The notes below the pieces were generated by a model. It worked only from the letters and a program-made list of their open reading frames with translations. It ran no database searches and had not been told where the DNA came from. A stretch of DNA of 64,000 nucleotides, taken from assembly GCA_002482645.1 (NCBI GenBank), contig DLGJ01000007.1, positions 1 through 64,000 of the forward strand. The letters run 5' to 3'. Made by a program: the position numbers and the translations under genes. Source of the DNA: Hyphomicrobiaceae bacterium UBA7697. GTDB lineage: Bacteria; Pseudomonadota; Alphaproteobacteria; Rhizobiales; Methyloligellaceae. Below are positions 43,671-51,228 of this stretch, one piece after another. Numbering within the stretch: position 1 is the stretch's first letter; each line of letters begins with the position of its first letter.

Positions 43671-46235
43671 ATGACACTCACTCACGCGCACATCATCGCG
43701 CTTCTCGTCGCAGTTGGTTCGGCCGTTTACGGTTCGGCGCCGGCACTGGCCGCGTCCATGTCGCTGCCGCCGCGCAATCCGGAGCGTCCTGGCCCCGCGC
43801 CCGCTCATGATGCGAGCGCCGCGGCGGCGGCGGCCGACACGGCCGCTCTCAAGGGGCCCATCCCCGAGGGCGTCTCAACTCAACCTCAGGCGCTGGCCGA
43901 GGCCGCGAACCACACCACGGCTTCGAAGTCCACCGGCGAGGCATCCGGCACGGAGACGATTGCGGCCGTGCCGAACCCCTCCTTGAAGCCGGAGGCTCAG
44001 ACGGCAGACTCCGAAAGCACCGGGCAGGACGGCGCCGAGGACGGTGCCAAGGCCGGGGACAGCGGCAAGGCAAGCGAGGAAAAGGCCGCGCAGAAGATGG
44101 CGGCGGCGCCCGCTTCGTTCATGCCGGATGCCGTGCCGGAGCCCGATATCCATCCCCGCCGCGACACGACGAGTCCGCAGGCGCCGGAGCCCGCACTCGA
44201 TTACGCCGCGATCCTGAAGCCGCTGCTCGAATACGAGCTGAGTAACGACGATCTGAACCGCCTGCGCTTCGTGATGCGGCACAACGGCACGGTCGACGAC
44301 ACGGCGGCCAAGATCGCCGATCCGGCCGCCAAGGATTTCGGCCTGTGGTTCCGCTACGCGCACACGAAGAGCTCCGCGCTCAAGGCCGAGGCGGTGGAGG
44401 AGTTCCGGAAGAGCCACCCCATGTGGCCGCGTTTGGAAACACTGCGGGAAAAGGCGGAAACGTCCCTCTTCCTCACCGACGCCTCACCGGAGCGGATCAA
44501 GGCCTTCTTCAAGGATTCGGAACCCGAGACGGGCGCTGGCCGCGCAGCGCTTGCCGGTGTCTATCTGAGCGAGGGCGACAAGACGAAGGCCGAGGCGTTG
44601 ATCGACGCGGCTTGGCGCGACGACGATGTCGGCGAGGACACCGAGCAAAAGATCCTCAGCAAGTTCGGCAGCATGCTGGACGAGGAAGACCACCGCGCGC
44701 GTATCGACGTTCTGCTGTATCCGGACCGGGTCAAGGCTTGCGCCTCCGCTTTGCGTGTCGCGAAATTGCTGCCGGAAGCGGAACAGAAGAAGGTCAACGC
44801 GCGCGTCGCGGTGGTCAAACGCGCCGACAATGCCGGCAAACTGCTCTCCGCCCTGCCGGACGATGCGGTCAAACAGGACATCGGACTTCGCTTCAACAAC
44901 ATTCAGTGGCTCCGCCGTACCAAGGACAAGGAGCAGCGCCTCATCGCCTGGAAGTTGCTGCTCGACGCGCCGCTCGAACCCGAGCTCCTGCTCGACATGA
45001 AGGAATGGTGGACCGAGCGCCGGGTCAACGTCCGGGCCGCGCTCAACGACGGTCATCCGCGCACGGCCTATGAGATCGCGGCCAAGCACGGTCTCGCGGC
45101 CAAGAGCCACGTCATGGACGACGAGTTCGTCGAAGCCGAATTCCTGGCGGGCTGGGTCGCGCTGCGCTATCTCAACGAGCCGCAGACGGCGCTCCGCCAT
45201 TTCCTGTCGATGCGCCGCGCCGCGCAGGACTCGCGCGACATCTCCCGGTCCGAATATTGGCTCGGCCGCACGGCCTTGGCGTTGGGCGACCGCGGTTCGG
45301 CGGCTGTCCATTTCCACGTGGCCGCGAAGTACCCGCAATATTTCTACGGTCAGCTCGGCCGTCAGGCCCTGGATCCGCATCCGGCCAGGCTCGAGGTCAC
45401 GGCGACCCCCGTTCCCACCCAGGCGGATATCGACCGCTTCATGTCGCGCAAGGCGGTCCGCGCGCTCGGCGTCGCGCGGGCGGCTCAGGTCCAGTGGGTC
45501 ACGCCGCAGTTCCTGCTTTCGCTCTCGCGGACGCTGGACAACGCTCCGGAAGTCGTGTTGCTCGCGGAGTTCGCCAAGGCGATCGGCCATAACCAAATGG
45601 CGCTGCGACTGTCGAAGATCGCCTTCAACCGCGATTTGGCGATGGGCGATTACGCACTGCCCGTGGGCGTTATGCCCTCCTATAAGAGCCTGCTCGACGA
45701 ACGGGTCGATCCGGCGCTCGTGCACGCGTTGTCGCGCCAGGAGAGCGAGTTCAACGCCGCGGCCAAGAGCCCGGTCGGTGCCAGCGGTCTCATGCAGTTG
45801 ATGCCGGCGACGGCCCGTGGCGTCGCGCGCCGCTACAAAGTCGACTACTCTCCGGCCAAACTCACCAACGCCGCCTACAACACGCAGCTCGGCGAAGCCT
45901 TCCTCAACGACCTCATCACCAATTACGATGGGTCCTATTTCATGGCGCTGGCGGCCTATAACGCGGGGCCCGGACGGGTCAAGGAATGGGTGGGGATCGT
46001 CGGCGATCCGCGGAAGGCCGACGTGGATCCCGTGGATTGGATCGAACGGATTCCGTTCACCGAGACGCGGCGCTACGTGATCAAGATCATGGAGACCTTG
46101 CAGCTCTACCGGTCGCGCCTCTCCGGCCCCGACGACGCCCTCCATCTTGTCCAAGATCTCAACCGCGGCCGGAGCGTTCCGCCGTCGGAGACCGCGTCGA
46201 TTATCCCCGTATCGAGCGCATCGAAGACGCCTTAA
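43671..46235 (+). CDS. slt: Soluble lytic murein transglycosylase, Slt70-like
   Basis: Cleaves peptidoglycan glycan strands in the periplasm. 854 residues: signal peptide (IIALLVAVGSAVYGSAPALAAS), a roughly 120-residue Ala/Glu/Thr-rich spacer, a long helical superhelix with TPR-like segments, then the SLT domain near the C-terminus with the catalytic Glu in SRQESEFN, GASGLMQLMPATARGVARRY, NAAYNTQLGEAFL and FMALAAYNAGPGRVKEW. The ATG at 43671 starts the signal peptide; the frame begins at a TTG at 43620. Function is firm; the long spacer is unusual. Confidence 0.92.
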   Translation: MTLTHAHIIALLVAVGSAVYGSAPALAASMSLPPRNPERPGPAPAHDASAAAAAADTAALKGPIPEGVSTQPQALAEAANHTTASKSTGEASGTETIAAVPNPSLKPEAQTADSESTGQDGAEDGAKAGDSGKASEEKAAQKMAAAPASFMPDAVPEPDIHPRRDTTSPQAPEPALDYAAILKPLLEYELSNDDLNRLRFVMRHNGTVDDTAAKIADPAAKDFGLWFRYAHTKSSALKAEAVEEFRKSHPMWPRLETLREKAETSLFLTDASPERIKAFFKDSEPETGAGRAALAGVYLSEGDKTKAEALIDAAWRDDDVGEDTEQKILSKFGSMLDEEDHRARIDVLLYPDRVKACASALRVAKLLPEAEQKKVNARVAVVKRADNAGKLLSALPDDAVKQDIGLRFNNIQWLRRTKDKEQRLIAWKLLLDAPLEPELLLDMKEWWTERRVNVRAALNDGHPRTAYEIAAKHGLAAKSHVMDDEFVEAEFLAGWVALRYLNEPQTALRHFLSMRRAAQDSRDISRSEYWLGRTALALGDRGSAAVHFHVAAKYPQYFYGQLGRQALDPHPARLEVTATPVPTQADIDRFMSRKAVRALGVARAAQVQWVTPQFLLSLSRTLDNAPEVVLLAEFAKAIGHNQMALRLSKIAFNRDLAMGDYALPVGVMPSYKSLLDERVDPALVHALSRQESEFNAAAKSPVGASGLMQLMPATARGVARRYKVDYSPAKLTNAAYNTQLGEAFLNDLITNYDGSYFMALAAYNAGPGRVKEWVGIVGDPRKADVDPVDWIERIPFTETRRYVIKIMETLQLYRSRLSGPDDALHLVQDLNRGRSVPPSETASIIPVSSASKTP

Positions 46236-46367
46236 GCGATCCACTCGCCTTCCTGCATGGTTGACTTTTGAAGGCCTGATCCGCCATCAAAGGACGCAAC
46301 AGGAAGCGTTGCGCAGCGGAGCCCGGCTGGCGGGGTCCGACGGTGCTCCCAAGACCGGCGATCGACG

Positions 46368-47255
46368 ATGCATGAGCTTCACAGCAAGCCGTGGCGCGAT
46401 ATCACTTACGCGGCGTCTGACGATTTGACTCTTTACGCGCGCCACTATCCGGCGCCGGACGAGCGTTTCCGCAGCGTCGTTTGCCTGGCTGGACTGACGC
46501 GCAACTCCCGCGACTTCCACACGCTCGCCACCTATCTCTCGACGCATCCCGAAACGCCCCGCAATGTCTATTGCATCGACTACCGCGGCCGGGGCCGCTC
46601 CGCATTCGATCCGAATTGGCGCAACTACACGCCTAATGTGGAGCTGGCCGACGTCCTGGATTTCCTCACCATCCAAGGGCTTCACCAGGTCGGCATCGTT
46701 GGCACGTCTCGCGGCGGCATCATCACGATGATGATGGCGGCGGCGCGCCCGACGGCCATGGGCCCCGTGGTGCTCAACGATATCGGACCGGTGATCGAGA
46801 CCCGTGGCCTTGCCCGGATCGTCAACTATGTGCGCCGCATGCCGTTACCGAAGACGTGGGCCGACGCCATGCAGATCATGCGGGAGATCAACGCGCGAGG
46901 TTTCCCTCATTTCACCGATTCCCAATGGGACCAGATGGCGCGCAGCGTGTTCGAGGAGCGGAAGGGACGGCTGGTCCTGTCCTATGACCGCAAACTGTCG
47001 AAGGCGATCGGCACGATCGACCTCAGCCGTCCCCTGCCTCCGCTTTGGCCCGAATTCATCGCCATGAGCAAAATGCCGACCTTCGTCATGCGCGGAGAGA
47101 ACTCGGACATCCTAAGCGCGGAAACGCTGAACGAGATGATCGAGCGGCATCCCAACTTGAGGGCGATGACGATCGCCGATCAAGGCCATACGCCCACGCT
47201 CGCCGAACCCGACCAAGTCGAAGTCATCGGCGCTTTTTTTGCCGTGAACGATTAG
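46368..47255 (+). CDS. Alpha/beta hydrolase
   Basis: A 295-residue alpha/beta-hydrolase fold protein. The nucleophile elbow GTSRGG (serine about residue 111), the upstream oxyanion strand VVCLAGLTRNSRDF and YCIDYRGRGRS are present. Near the C-terminus comes FVMRGENSDILSAETL (acid residue) and a histidine in IADQGHTPTL that complete a triad. The substrate is unknown; lipase, esterase or epoxide-type activity are all possible. It is convergent with the BON-like gene 17 bp away. Confidence 0.85.
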   Translation: MHELHSKPWRDITYAASDDLTLYARHYPAPDERFRSVVCLAGLTRNSRDFHTLATYLSTHPETPRNVYCIDYRGRGRSAFDPNWRNYTPNVELADVLDFLTIQGLHQVGIVGTSRGGIITMMMAAARPTAMGPVVLNDIGPVIETRGLARIVNYVRRMPLPKTWADAMQIMREINARGFPHFTDSQWDQMARSVFEERKGRLVLSYDRKLSKAIGTIDLSRPLPPLWPEFIAMSKMPTFVMRGENSDILSAETLNEMIERHPNLRAMTIADQGHTPTLAEPDQVEVIGAFFAVND

Positions 47256-47272
47256 CGCCCGGTCAGCGCGAC

Positions 47273-48412
47273 CTATTGCTCGTTGGCCAGCGGAATTGGC
47301 TGCGGCAATGCATTGCCGCGCCATTTGTCACTGTCTTCGGCCGTCGTCTTGATACGCGGAATGACGTTCTTGGCCAGCTCCTTGAGCAGCGTCTCGTGAG
47401 GCCCCATGGCCTTCTTCCACTTGATGCTTTCCGACGTTGAGAACATCTTCGGCAAGTCGCGGCGGAGCTGATAGGACACCGCAACGGCTGTCCCTTGGTC
47501 GGGGGCGACGCCTTCGATGCTGACGGCAATACCCGACAGCGCGACCTTGCCGCTCTCCAGCCTGGAGAGCGCGCGCAACGCCGCGGAAACGGCCTCGTCC
47601 CAATTCTTCGGCGCGCCCGAGGCGACTTGCAAGCGGTCGTCCAATCCGGGCCGTGCGAACAGTTGCCGCGACAAATCCCGAACATGTTTGCGTGCGTTCT
47701 CGCTGGGAACGCTCCCTGCAAGGCTCAGTGAATTGGGGCCGAGATCGGCGGTGAACACGAACGGATCGGCGACGGGCGGGCGAACGTCGTCGTTCGTGAG
47801 AGTGAGACCCGCGGGCAATTGCCCGGCCAGCGCCTTCTTGATCTGCGCATAGTCCTCGGCATTCGCCGCCTGGCCGCCCACCGCCAATTTCGCGTCCGAC
47901 AGACGGACCTTGCCCCTCTTCATATTCGCGAGCTGCTGCAGGCTGAAGCTCACCGCCGCAAGCCATTGCTCGCGCGGGAACCCCGCATCGACGACCTTGA
48001 CGCGTTCCTCGACCTTGAGGTCCGGGAAATGCGCCTTCACCATACCGAGAGCGGTTTGCCGGTCCTCTTCCGACGGAACGGCGCCCCGCAAGATGATCCG
48101 GGTCTGATTGCGGCTCGCGGACCAGACATAGACGGGAGCGCTGTCCTCGTCGGCCGCGCCGTTCTCCGGCGCCGCTCCCGTCTCGTTGACAGAGGCCGTA
48201 TCCTTCGCCGGCGGCGCTTTCGCGGGCATCTCTTTCGCGGACGTCTCTTTCGCGGCCTTGGCGGATTCGCCTTCGGGCGCCGCAAAGCTTCGCTCCTCCG
48301 GCAGGAGCAAAGCCAGGGCCAGGACACTCAGCAGGAGCGCGCACAATGGCGCGCGCGCGCGCCGCGCCACGCCGCGACGGCTTGCCGGTCGTACTCGACT
48401 CGTCCGACCCAT
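47273..48412 (-). CDS. Envelope protein with BON-like repeats
   Basis: A 379-residue secreted or membrane-anchored protein. An N-terminal basic segment followed by CALLLSVLALALLLPEERSFA is a signal anchor; then comes an Ala/Lys/Glu-rich spacer built on repeated AKE/AKD units. The rest is made of repeating BON-type alpha-beta units, for example TRIILRGAVPSEEDRQTALGMVKAHFPDL and LTLTNDDVRPPVADPFVFTADLGPNSLSLAGSVPSENARKHV, of the type found before OmpA domains (ArfA-like). No OmpA peptidoglycan domain follows. An envelope-binding role is inferred. The ATG at 48412 is chosen; the frame extends to 48502. Confidence 0.7.
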   Translation of the reverse strand: MGRTSRVRPASRRGVARRARAPLCALLLSVLALALLLPEERSFAAPEGESAKAAKETSAKEMPAKAPPAKDTASVNETGAAPENGAADEDSAPVYVWSASRNQTRIILRGAVPSEEDRQTALGMVKAHFPDLKVEERVKVVDAGFPREQWLAAVSFSLQQLANMKRGKVRLSDAKLAVGGQAANAEDYAQIKKALAGQLPAGLTLTNDDVRPPVADPFVFTADLGPNSLSLAGSVPSENARKHVRDLSRQLFARPGLDDRLQVASGAPKNWDEAVSAALRALSRLESGKVALSGIAVSIEGVAPDQGTAVAVSYQLRRDLPKMFSTSESIKWKKAMGPHETLLKELAKNVIPRIKTTAEDSDKWRGNALPQPIPLANEQ

Positions 48413-48690
48413 CACTCGCTCGGTGTCCTCATTCTCGCAACAGGCAATTCGATAGGCGGCTGCAGCGCAGCCCGAAGAGCCGACGCTACGCCGTTGATAC
48501 AAGATTGCCGTTTTTCCCGAACCCGATCCGTTCCTTGCTCGAATCGACGATCAATCTAGGCGAAAACTATAGGCGATGCCCGCATACGGTTCCAGGGTGC
48601 TCTTGCACCGTACGAGTCCCCAAGCATTGAAAATGCACCGTTCATTTACGGAAATGTTGTCGCGTATAGTCCTCGATTACATCATCACGT

Positions 48691-48831
48691 CTACTGCAGG
48701 TGATGTGCAAGTCCGATTATGCCAATCGCTATCAGGTATATCGCGACGACATAGTTGAGAATTTTGGGCATAAGCAAAACAAGAATGCCCGCGATCAGCG
48801 CGATTAACGGATTCAGTAATACAGGATCCAT
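48691..48831 (-). CDS. DUF3096 small membrane protein
   Basis: A 46-residue gene too short for ordinary ORF cutoffs. It begins MDPVLLNPLIALIAGI and contains two hydrophobic stretches, LLNPLIALIAGILVLL and VVAIYLIAIGIIGLAHH, separated by MPKILNY. This matches the DUF3096 pattern (LNPLxALIAGILILLxPxxLNxIVAIYLIxxGxxGL). Members are tiny membrane proteins of unknown role. ATG at 48829-48831, TAG at 48691-48693; no good Shine-Dalgarno is visible. Confidence 0.8.
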   Translation of the reverse strand: MDPVLLNPLIALIAGILVLLMPKILNYVVAIYLIAIGIIGLAHHLQ

Positions 48832-48999
48832 GGCGGCTAACGAAACCTCCGTAGTGATGCGCGACGGCGCGTGACGCTGCTACGCGCAGCATAGGCGATC
48901 CCGCCCTGGTTGTCGTTCCTTGTGGTCCGGAGAAATCCCCGAAACGTTCCGGTCAAGGCCGGCATGGGCAATGGCTAACCGCGGCGCGGCCTTTTCGCG

Positions 49000-49926
49000 T
49001 CATCCTGCGGCGTCAGAAATGGGACGGGCGTCCGGCGCCGCCTCGTTTTCCTCGCCAGAACGTTCCACCGCCGCGTTGATCTCCGCGCCAAGCAGCACGA
49101 TGTAGAACGAGATGTAGAGCCAGAAGAGCAGGATGATGACCGCGCCGAGCGAACCGTACATCCTGTCGTAATTGGCGAAGTTCGACACGTAGTAGGAAAA
49201 GCCGAGCGAGGCTGCCAGCCAGACCAGCGTCGCGAACACCGATCCCGGCGTAATCCATCGCCATTGAGGCTCTTTGCGGCTCGGGCCAAAGCGGTAGACC
49301 AAGGCGAGAAGGAACATCGTCAGGACGATGAACATCGGCCAGCGCAAATAGCTCACGAGCCATTCGAAGGTCTCCGGGTGCCCGCTATCGTCGAACAGGA
49401 TCGGGACGTAGACGATCGCGAACAGCATCGCCGCCGTGCCGATGATCCCGATGAACGTGTATCCGATCGCCAGCGAATAGAAGCGGAGGATGCTGCGCCG
49501 CTCCGGCTCGCCATAGGCGATGTTCAGCGCGGAGAACATCGCCTGGGTCGCATGATTCGCGCTCCACAATGCGATGAAGAGACCGACGCCGAATCCCCAC
49601 CCCAACGCTTGTCCGGACGTCGCGGCGATGCGCTGGATTTGATCGATGACGATTGCGTAGGCCTGCGGCGGCAAGACCGTCTTCAGCACATCGAATTGCC
49701 GTTCGACGGTCGCGGGATCCGCGGTCAGCCCGTAAAGCGAGATCGATGCGGTCAACGCGGGAAAGATCGCGAAGAGCGCGTAATAGGCGCACCCGGCCGA
49801 CACGACCGAGAGATGGTCGCGCCCGGCGCGAACGGCCACATCCTTCACGATTTCCCACAATTGCCTCAGCGGACCTGCGTGTCCGCGTGCGACGCTCTTC
49901 CCTATTTGGCCGGACTTGCGGTTCAT
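49000..49926 (-). CDS. YihY/virulence factor BrkB-family membrane protein
   Basis: A 308-residue inner-membrane protein with six hydrophobic segments. Family markers are AGCAYYALFAIFPALTASISLYGL, GFGVGLFIALWSANHATQAMFSALNIAYGE, ITPGSVFATLVWLAASLGFSYYVSNFANYDRMYGSLGAVIILLFWLYIS and the closing LLGAEINAAVE. Often annotated as ribonuclease BN by mistake; it lacks any nuclease motif. The ATG at 49926 is chosen over the frame to 49989. tRNA-Ser lies just upstream on the other strand. Confidence 0.88.
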   Translation of the reverse strand: MNRKSGQIGKSVARGHAGPLRQLWEIVKDVAVRAGRDHLSVVSAGCAYYALFAIFPALTASISLYGLTADPATVERQFDVLKTVLPPQAYAIVIDQIQRIAATSGQALGWGFGVGLFIALWSANHATQAMFSALNIAYGEPERRSILRFYSLAIGYTFIGIIGTAAMLFAIVYVPILFDDSGHPETFEWLVSYLRWPMFIVLTMFLLALVYRFGPSRKEPQWRWITPGSVFATLVWLAASLGFSYYVSNFANYDRMYGSLGAVIILLFWLYISFYIVLLGAEINAAVERSGEENEAAPDARPISDAAG

Positions 49927-50017
49927 GCCCTCATGAAGGATTGTGTGACCCCGACTCGCAAGAAGACCGCGCTTCCGTAGCAAGCGCAAGGTGCGCCCGC
50001 GGGATACGGGACTTTCC

Positions 50018-50107
50018 GGAGGGGTGGCCGAGTGGTTGAAGGCACCGGTCTTGAAAACCGGCAGGCGGGCGACCGTCTCGTGGGTTCGAATCCCACCCCC
50101 TCCGCCA
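50018..50107 (+). tRNA. tRNA-Ser (anticodon UGA), integration site
   Basis: A 90-nt class II tRNA. Acceptor GGAGGGG pairs with CCCCTCC, D arm GGCCGAGTGGTTGAAGGC, anticodon loop CTTGAAA (TGA), a long variable arm (GGCGGGCGACCGTCTC), T arm GTGGG/CCCAC with TTCGAAT, discriminator G and encoded CCA (50105-50107). Its last 14 bases are repeated at 62278-62291, so it was the attachment site of the integrated element and was kept intact. Confidence 0.97.
50094..50107 (+). repeat. attL core: 3' end of tRNA-Ser
   Basis: The 14-bp sequence CACCCCCTCCGCCA is identical to 62278-62291. Flanking bases differ on both sides, so the core is exactly 14 bp. Confidence 0.85.
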
Positions 50108-50208
50108 GTTATTGCTCTAACGTATTGATTTACTTTAGGAATAATATTCCAAGGATGCGCTACCCACTTTCCCGCCTATATTTTGGTGTGGCATTGAAGG
50201 GGTGACAG

Positions 50209-50221
50209 GCGCATAATGCGC
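50209..50221. promoter_or_regulatory. 13-bp palindrome near the left end of the element
   Basis: GCGCAT-A-ATGCGC is a perfect inverted repeat located between attL and the first plus-strand genes. A second, weaker repeat, GGAAT-AAT-ATTCC, is at 50138-50150. Both are candidate binding sites for an element-encoded regulator; there is no gene between 50108 and 50284. Confidence 0.35.
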
Positions 50222-50284
50222 ACTGGCCGAGGGTTGCAGCCCCCAGCCAGCACGACTTGTCCAACGCAGGAGAACCCCCGCGCT

Positions 50285-50362
50285 ATGACCAATTCCCGAA
50301 ATATCACCGGCCATGCTTGGGCGCTACCTCCTGCCATCCACTCCAGGAGGAATTCATGCTGA
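50285..50362 (+). CDS. Possible 25-residue leader peptide
   Basis: An ATG preceded at 11 bp by AGGAGA (50268-50273) opens a 25-codon frame ending with TGA at 50360-50362. It overlaps the start of the next gene (ATG 50356) in another frame. It passes through the hairpin that masks the next ribosome site, so its translation could open that site. Two successive AGG arginine codons fall on the Shine-Dalgarno itself. Predicted from sequence layout only; no similarity is recognised. Confidence 0.4.
   Translation: MTNSRNITGHAWALPPAIHSRRNSC
50327..50350 (+). promoter_or_regulatory. Hairpin masking the ribosome-binding site
   Basis: CCTCCTG (50327-50333) pairs with CAGGAGG (50344-50350) across a 10-nt loop. 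The right arm is the Shine-Dalgarno of the gene starting at 50356, so the RNA would hide its own start signal unless a ribosome or factor opens it. Confidence 0.55.
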
Positions 50363-50640
50363 ACACACCTGATCGACCCCAAGTCATCGCCACGGGCGAA
50401 AGTCGCCACGCGCTCTTCGAATTGGAGCCGGTTATTCGAAAGGCTGACCGCCTAGCGAACGCCATCCGGATGCTTTGTAATTACGGACAACACGTGGAAG
50501 AAGGTCTTACGACCGAAAACCTAGAGGCGGTCCTGGAAGTCACTTACGACCTGATCGACAGCCTGGGCACTGTCAAAACTGGCTACTACAAGGCGTTCGA
50601 AGGCATCTGTGGGCCGAAGTCTCGGAAGGTGCAGCCATGA
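50356..50640 (+). CDS. Hypothetical protein of the element (94 residues)
   Basis: Starts at an ATG with a perfect AGGAGG 6 bp upstream, which decides it over the longer frame from 50257. The sequence is a soluble, mostly helical, mildly acidic protein: HALFELEPVIRKADRLANAIRMLCNYGQHVEEGLTTENLEAVLEVTYDLIDSLG. I do not recognise the family. The next gene overlaps its stop by four bases (ATGA), so these two are coupled. It is transcribed against the large minus-strand cassette. Confidence 0.7.
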   Translation: MLNTPDRPQVIATGESRHALFELEPVIRKADRLANAIRMLCNYGQHVEEGLTTENLEAVLEVTYDLIDSLGTVKTGYYKAFEGICGPKSRKVQP

Positions 50641-50927
50641 GCGACACACTTATGCTGCGCCAAGGTGTCATTGAGCCGGTGCCGATCGATGACACCTTTT
50701 GTCCGGTTATCGCTGGGATCCAACCGGTTGGCCCCTGCCACCGGGTACTGCTGGGCACCTTAGATGCGGGCCTCTATGGGGGAGACGAAACCGTCAGCCT
50801 CGTTGCCAAGCCGGTCATGACGGACGAGTCCTTGGCGGCGCTGGCAAGAGCCATCACCCAATATCTCGCGATGCGTCGGAACGGCGGCCTGAAGGTCGTT
50901 GAGAAACATCTCGTGCCCGCCGAATAA
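50637..50927 (+). CDS. Hypothetical protein of the element (96 residues)
   Basis: ATG overlaps the preceding stop by four bases (ATGA). The protein MSDTLMLRQGVIEPVPIDDTFC is followed by GIQPVGPCHRVLLGTLDAGLYGGDETVSLVAKPVMTDESLAALARAITQYLAMRR. It has three glycine-rich turns and no membrane segment. No family is recognised; an antirepressor, anti-defence or cargo role cannot be separated. It is located with two other tiny genes in the position where phage satellites often carry accessory genes. Confidence 0.7.
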   Translation: MSDTLMLRQGVIEPVPIDDTFCPVIAGIQPVGPCHRVLLGTLDAGLYGGDETVSLVAKPVMTDESLAALARAITQYLAMRRNGGLKVVEKHLVPAE

Positions 50928-50988
50928 CAGGCCAGACAGAGGGCGGCACATAGTTGCCGCCTTCGACTCTCTTTGGAGGATGTAGACG

Positions 50989-51228
50989 ATGAAGGCACAA
51001 GACCGAATGCTCGCGCTCATCGGGACGTTTAAGGATGAGCAGCCAATCGTGCGGGAAATAGCGACGTGGCTCGTGGCCGGCGGAATGTATGAATACGTCG
51101 ATGACGAAGGCGAAGCCTATATGGATTCTCTCCGCAACGAATGGCCGGAGGCTACCGATGACGACATAACTCGCGGCCATAACCTTGCATATGCAGTGGC
51201 TAAGACCGTGAAGCGCGGGACCAACTAG
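50989..51228 (+). CDS. Hypothetical protein of the element (79 residues)
   Basis: Preceded by GGAGG about 10 bp upstream of ATG 50989. Small, acidic, helical protein (DEQPIVREIATWLVAGGMYEYVDDEGEAYMDSLRNEWPEATDDDITRGHNLAYAVAKTVKRG). No recognised family. Its stop overlaps the stop of the 989-residue gene on the other strand by four bases, so the two transcripts converge. Confidence 0.65.
   Translation: MKAQDRMLALIGTFKDEQPIVREIATWLVAGGMYEYVDDEGEAYMDSLRNEWPEATDDDITRGHNLAYAVAKTVKRGTN

Noticed and set aside
44484..46244. 586-codon minus-strand frame opposite slt
   Set aside because: Shadow of the slt gene; no signal, domain or ribosome site.
49000..49926. Annotation of the YihY/BrkB protein as ribonuclease BN
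   Set aside because: The protein is an integral membrane protein with no nuclease motif; the RNase BN label is a known historical error for this family.
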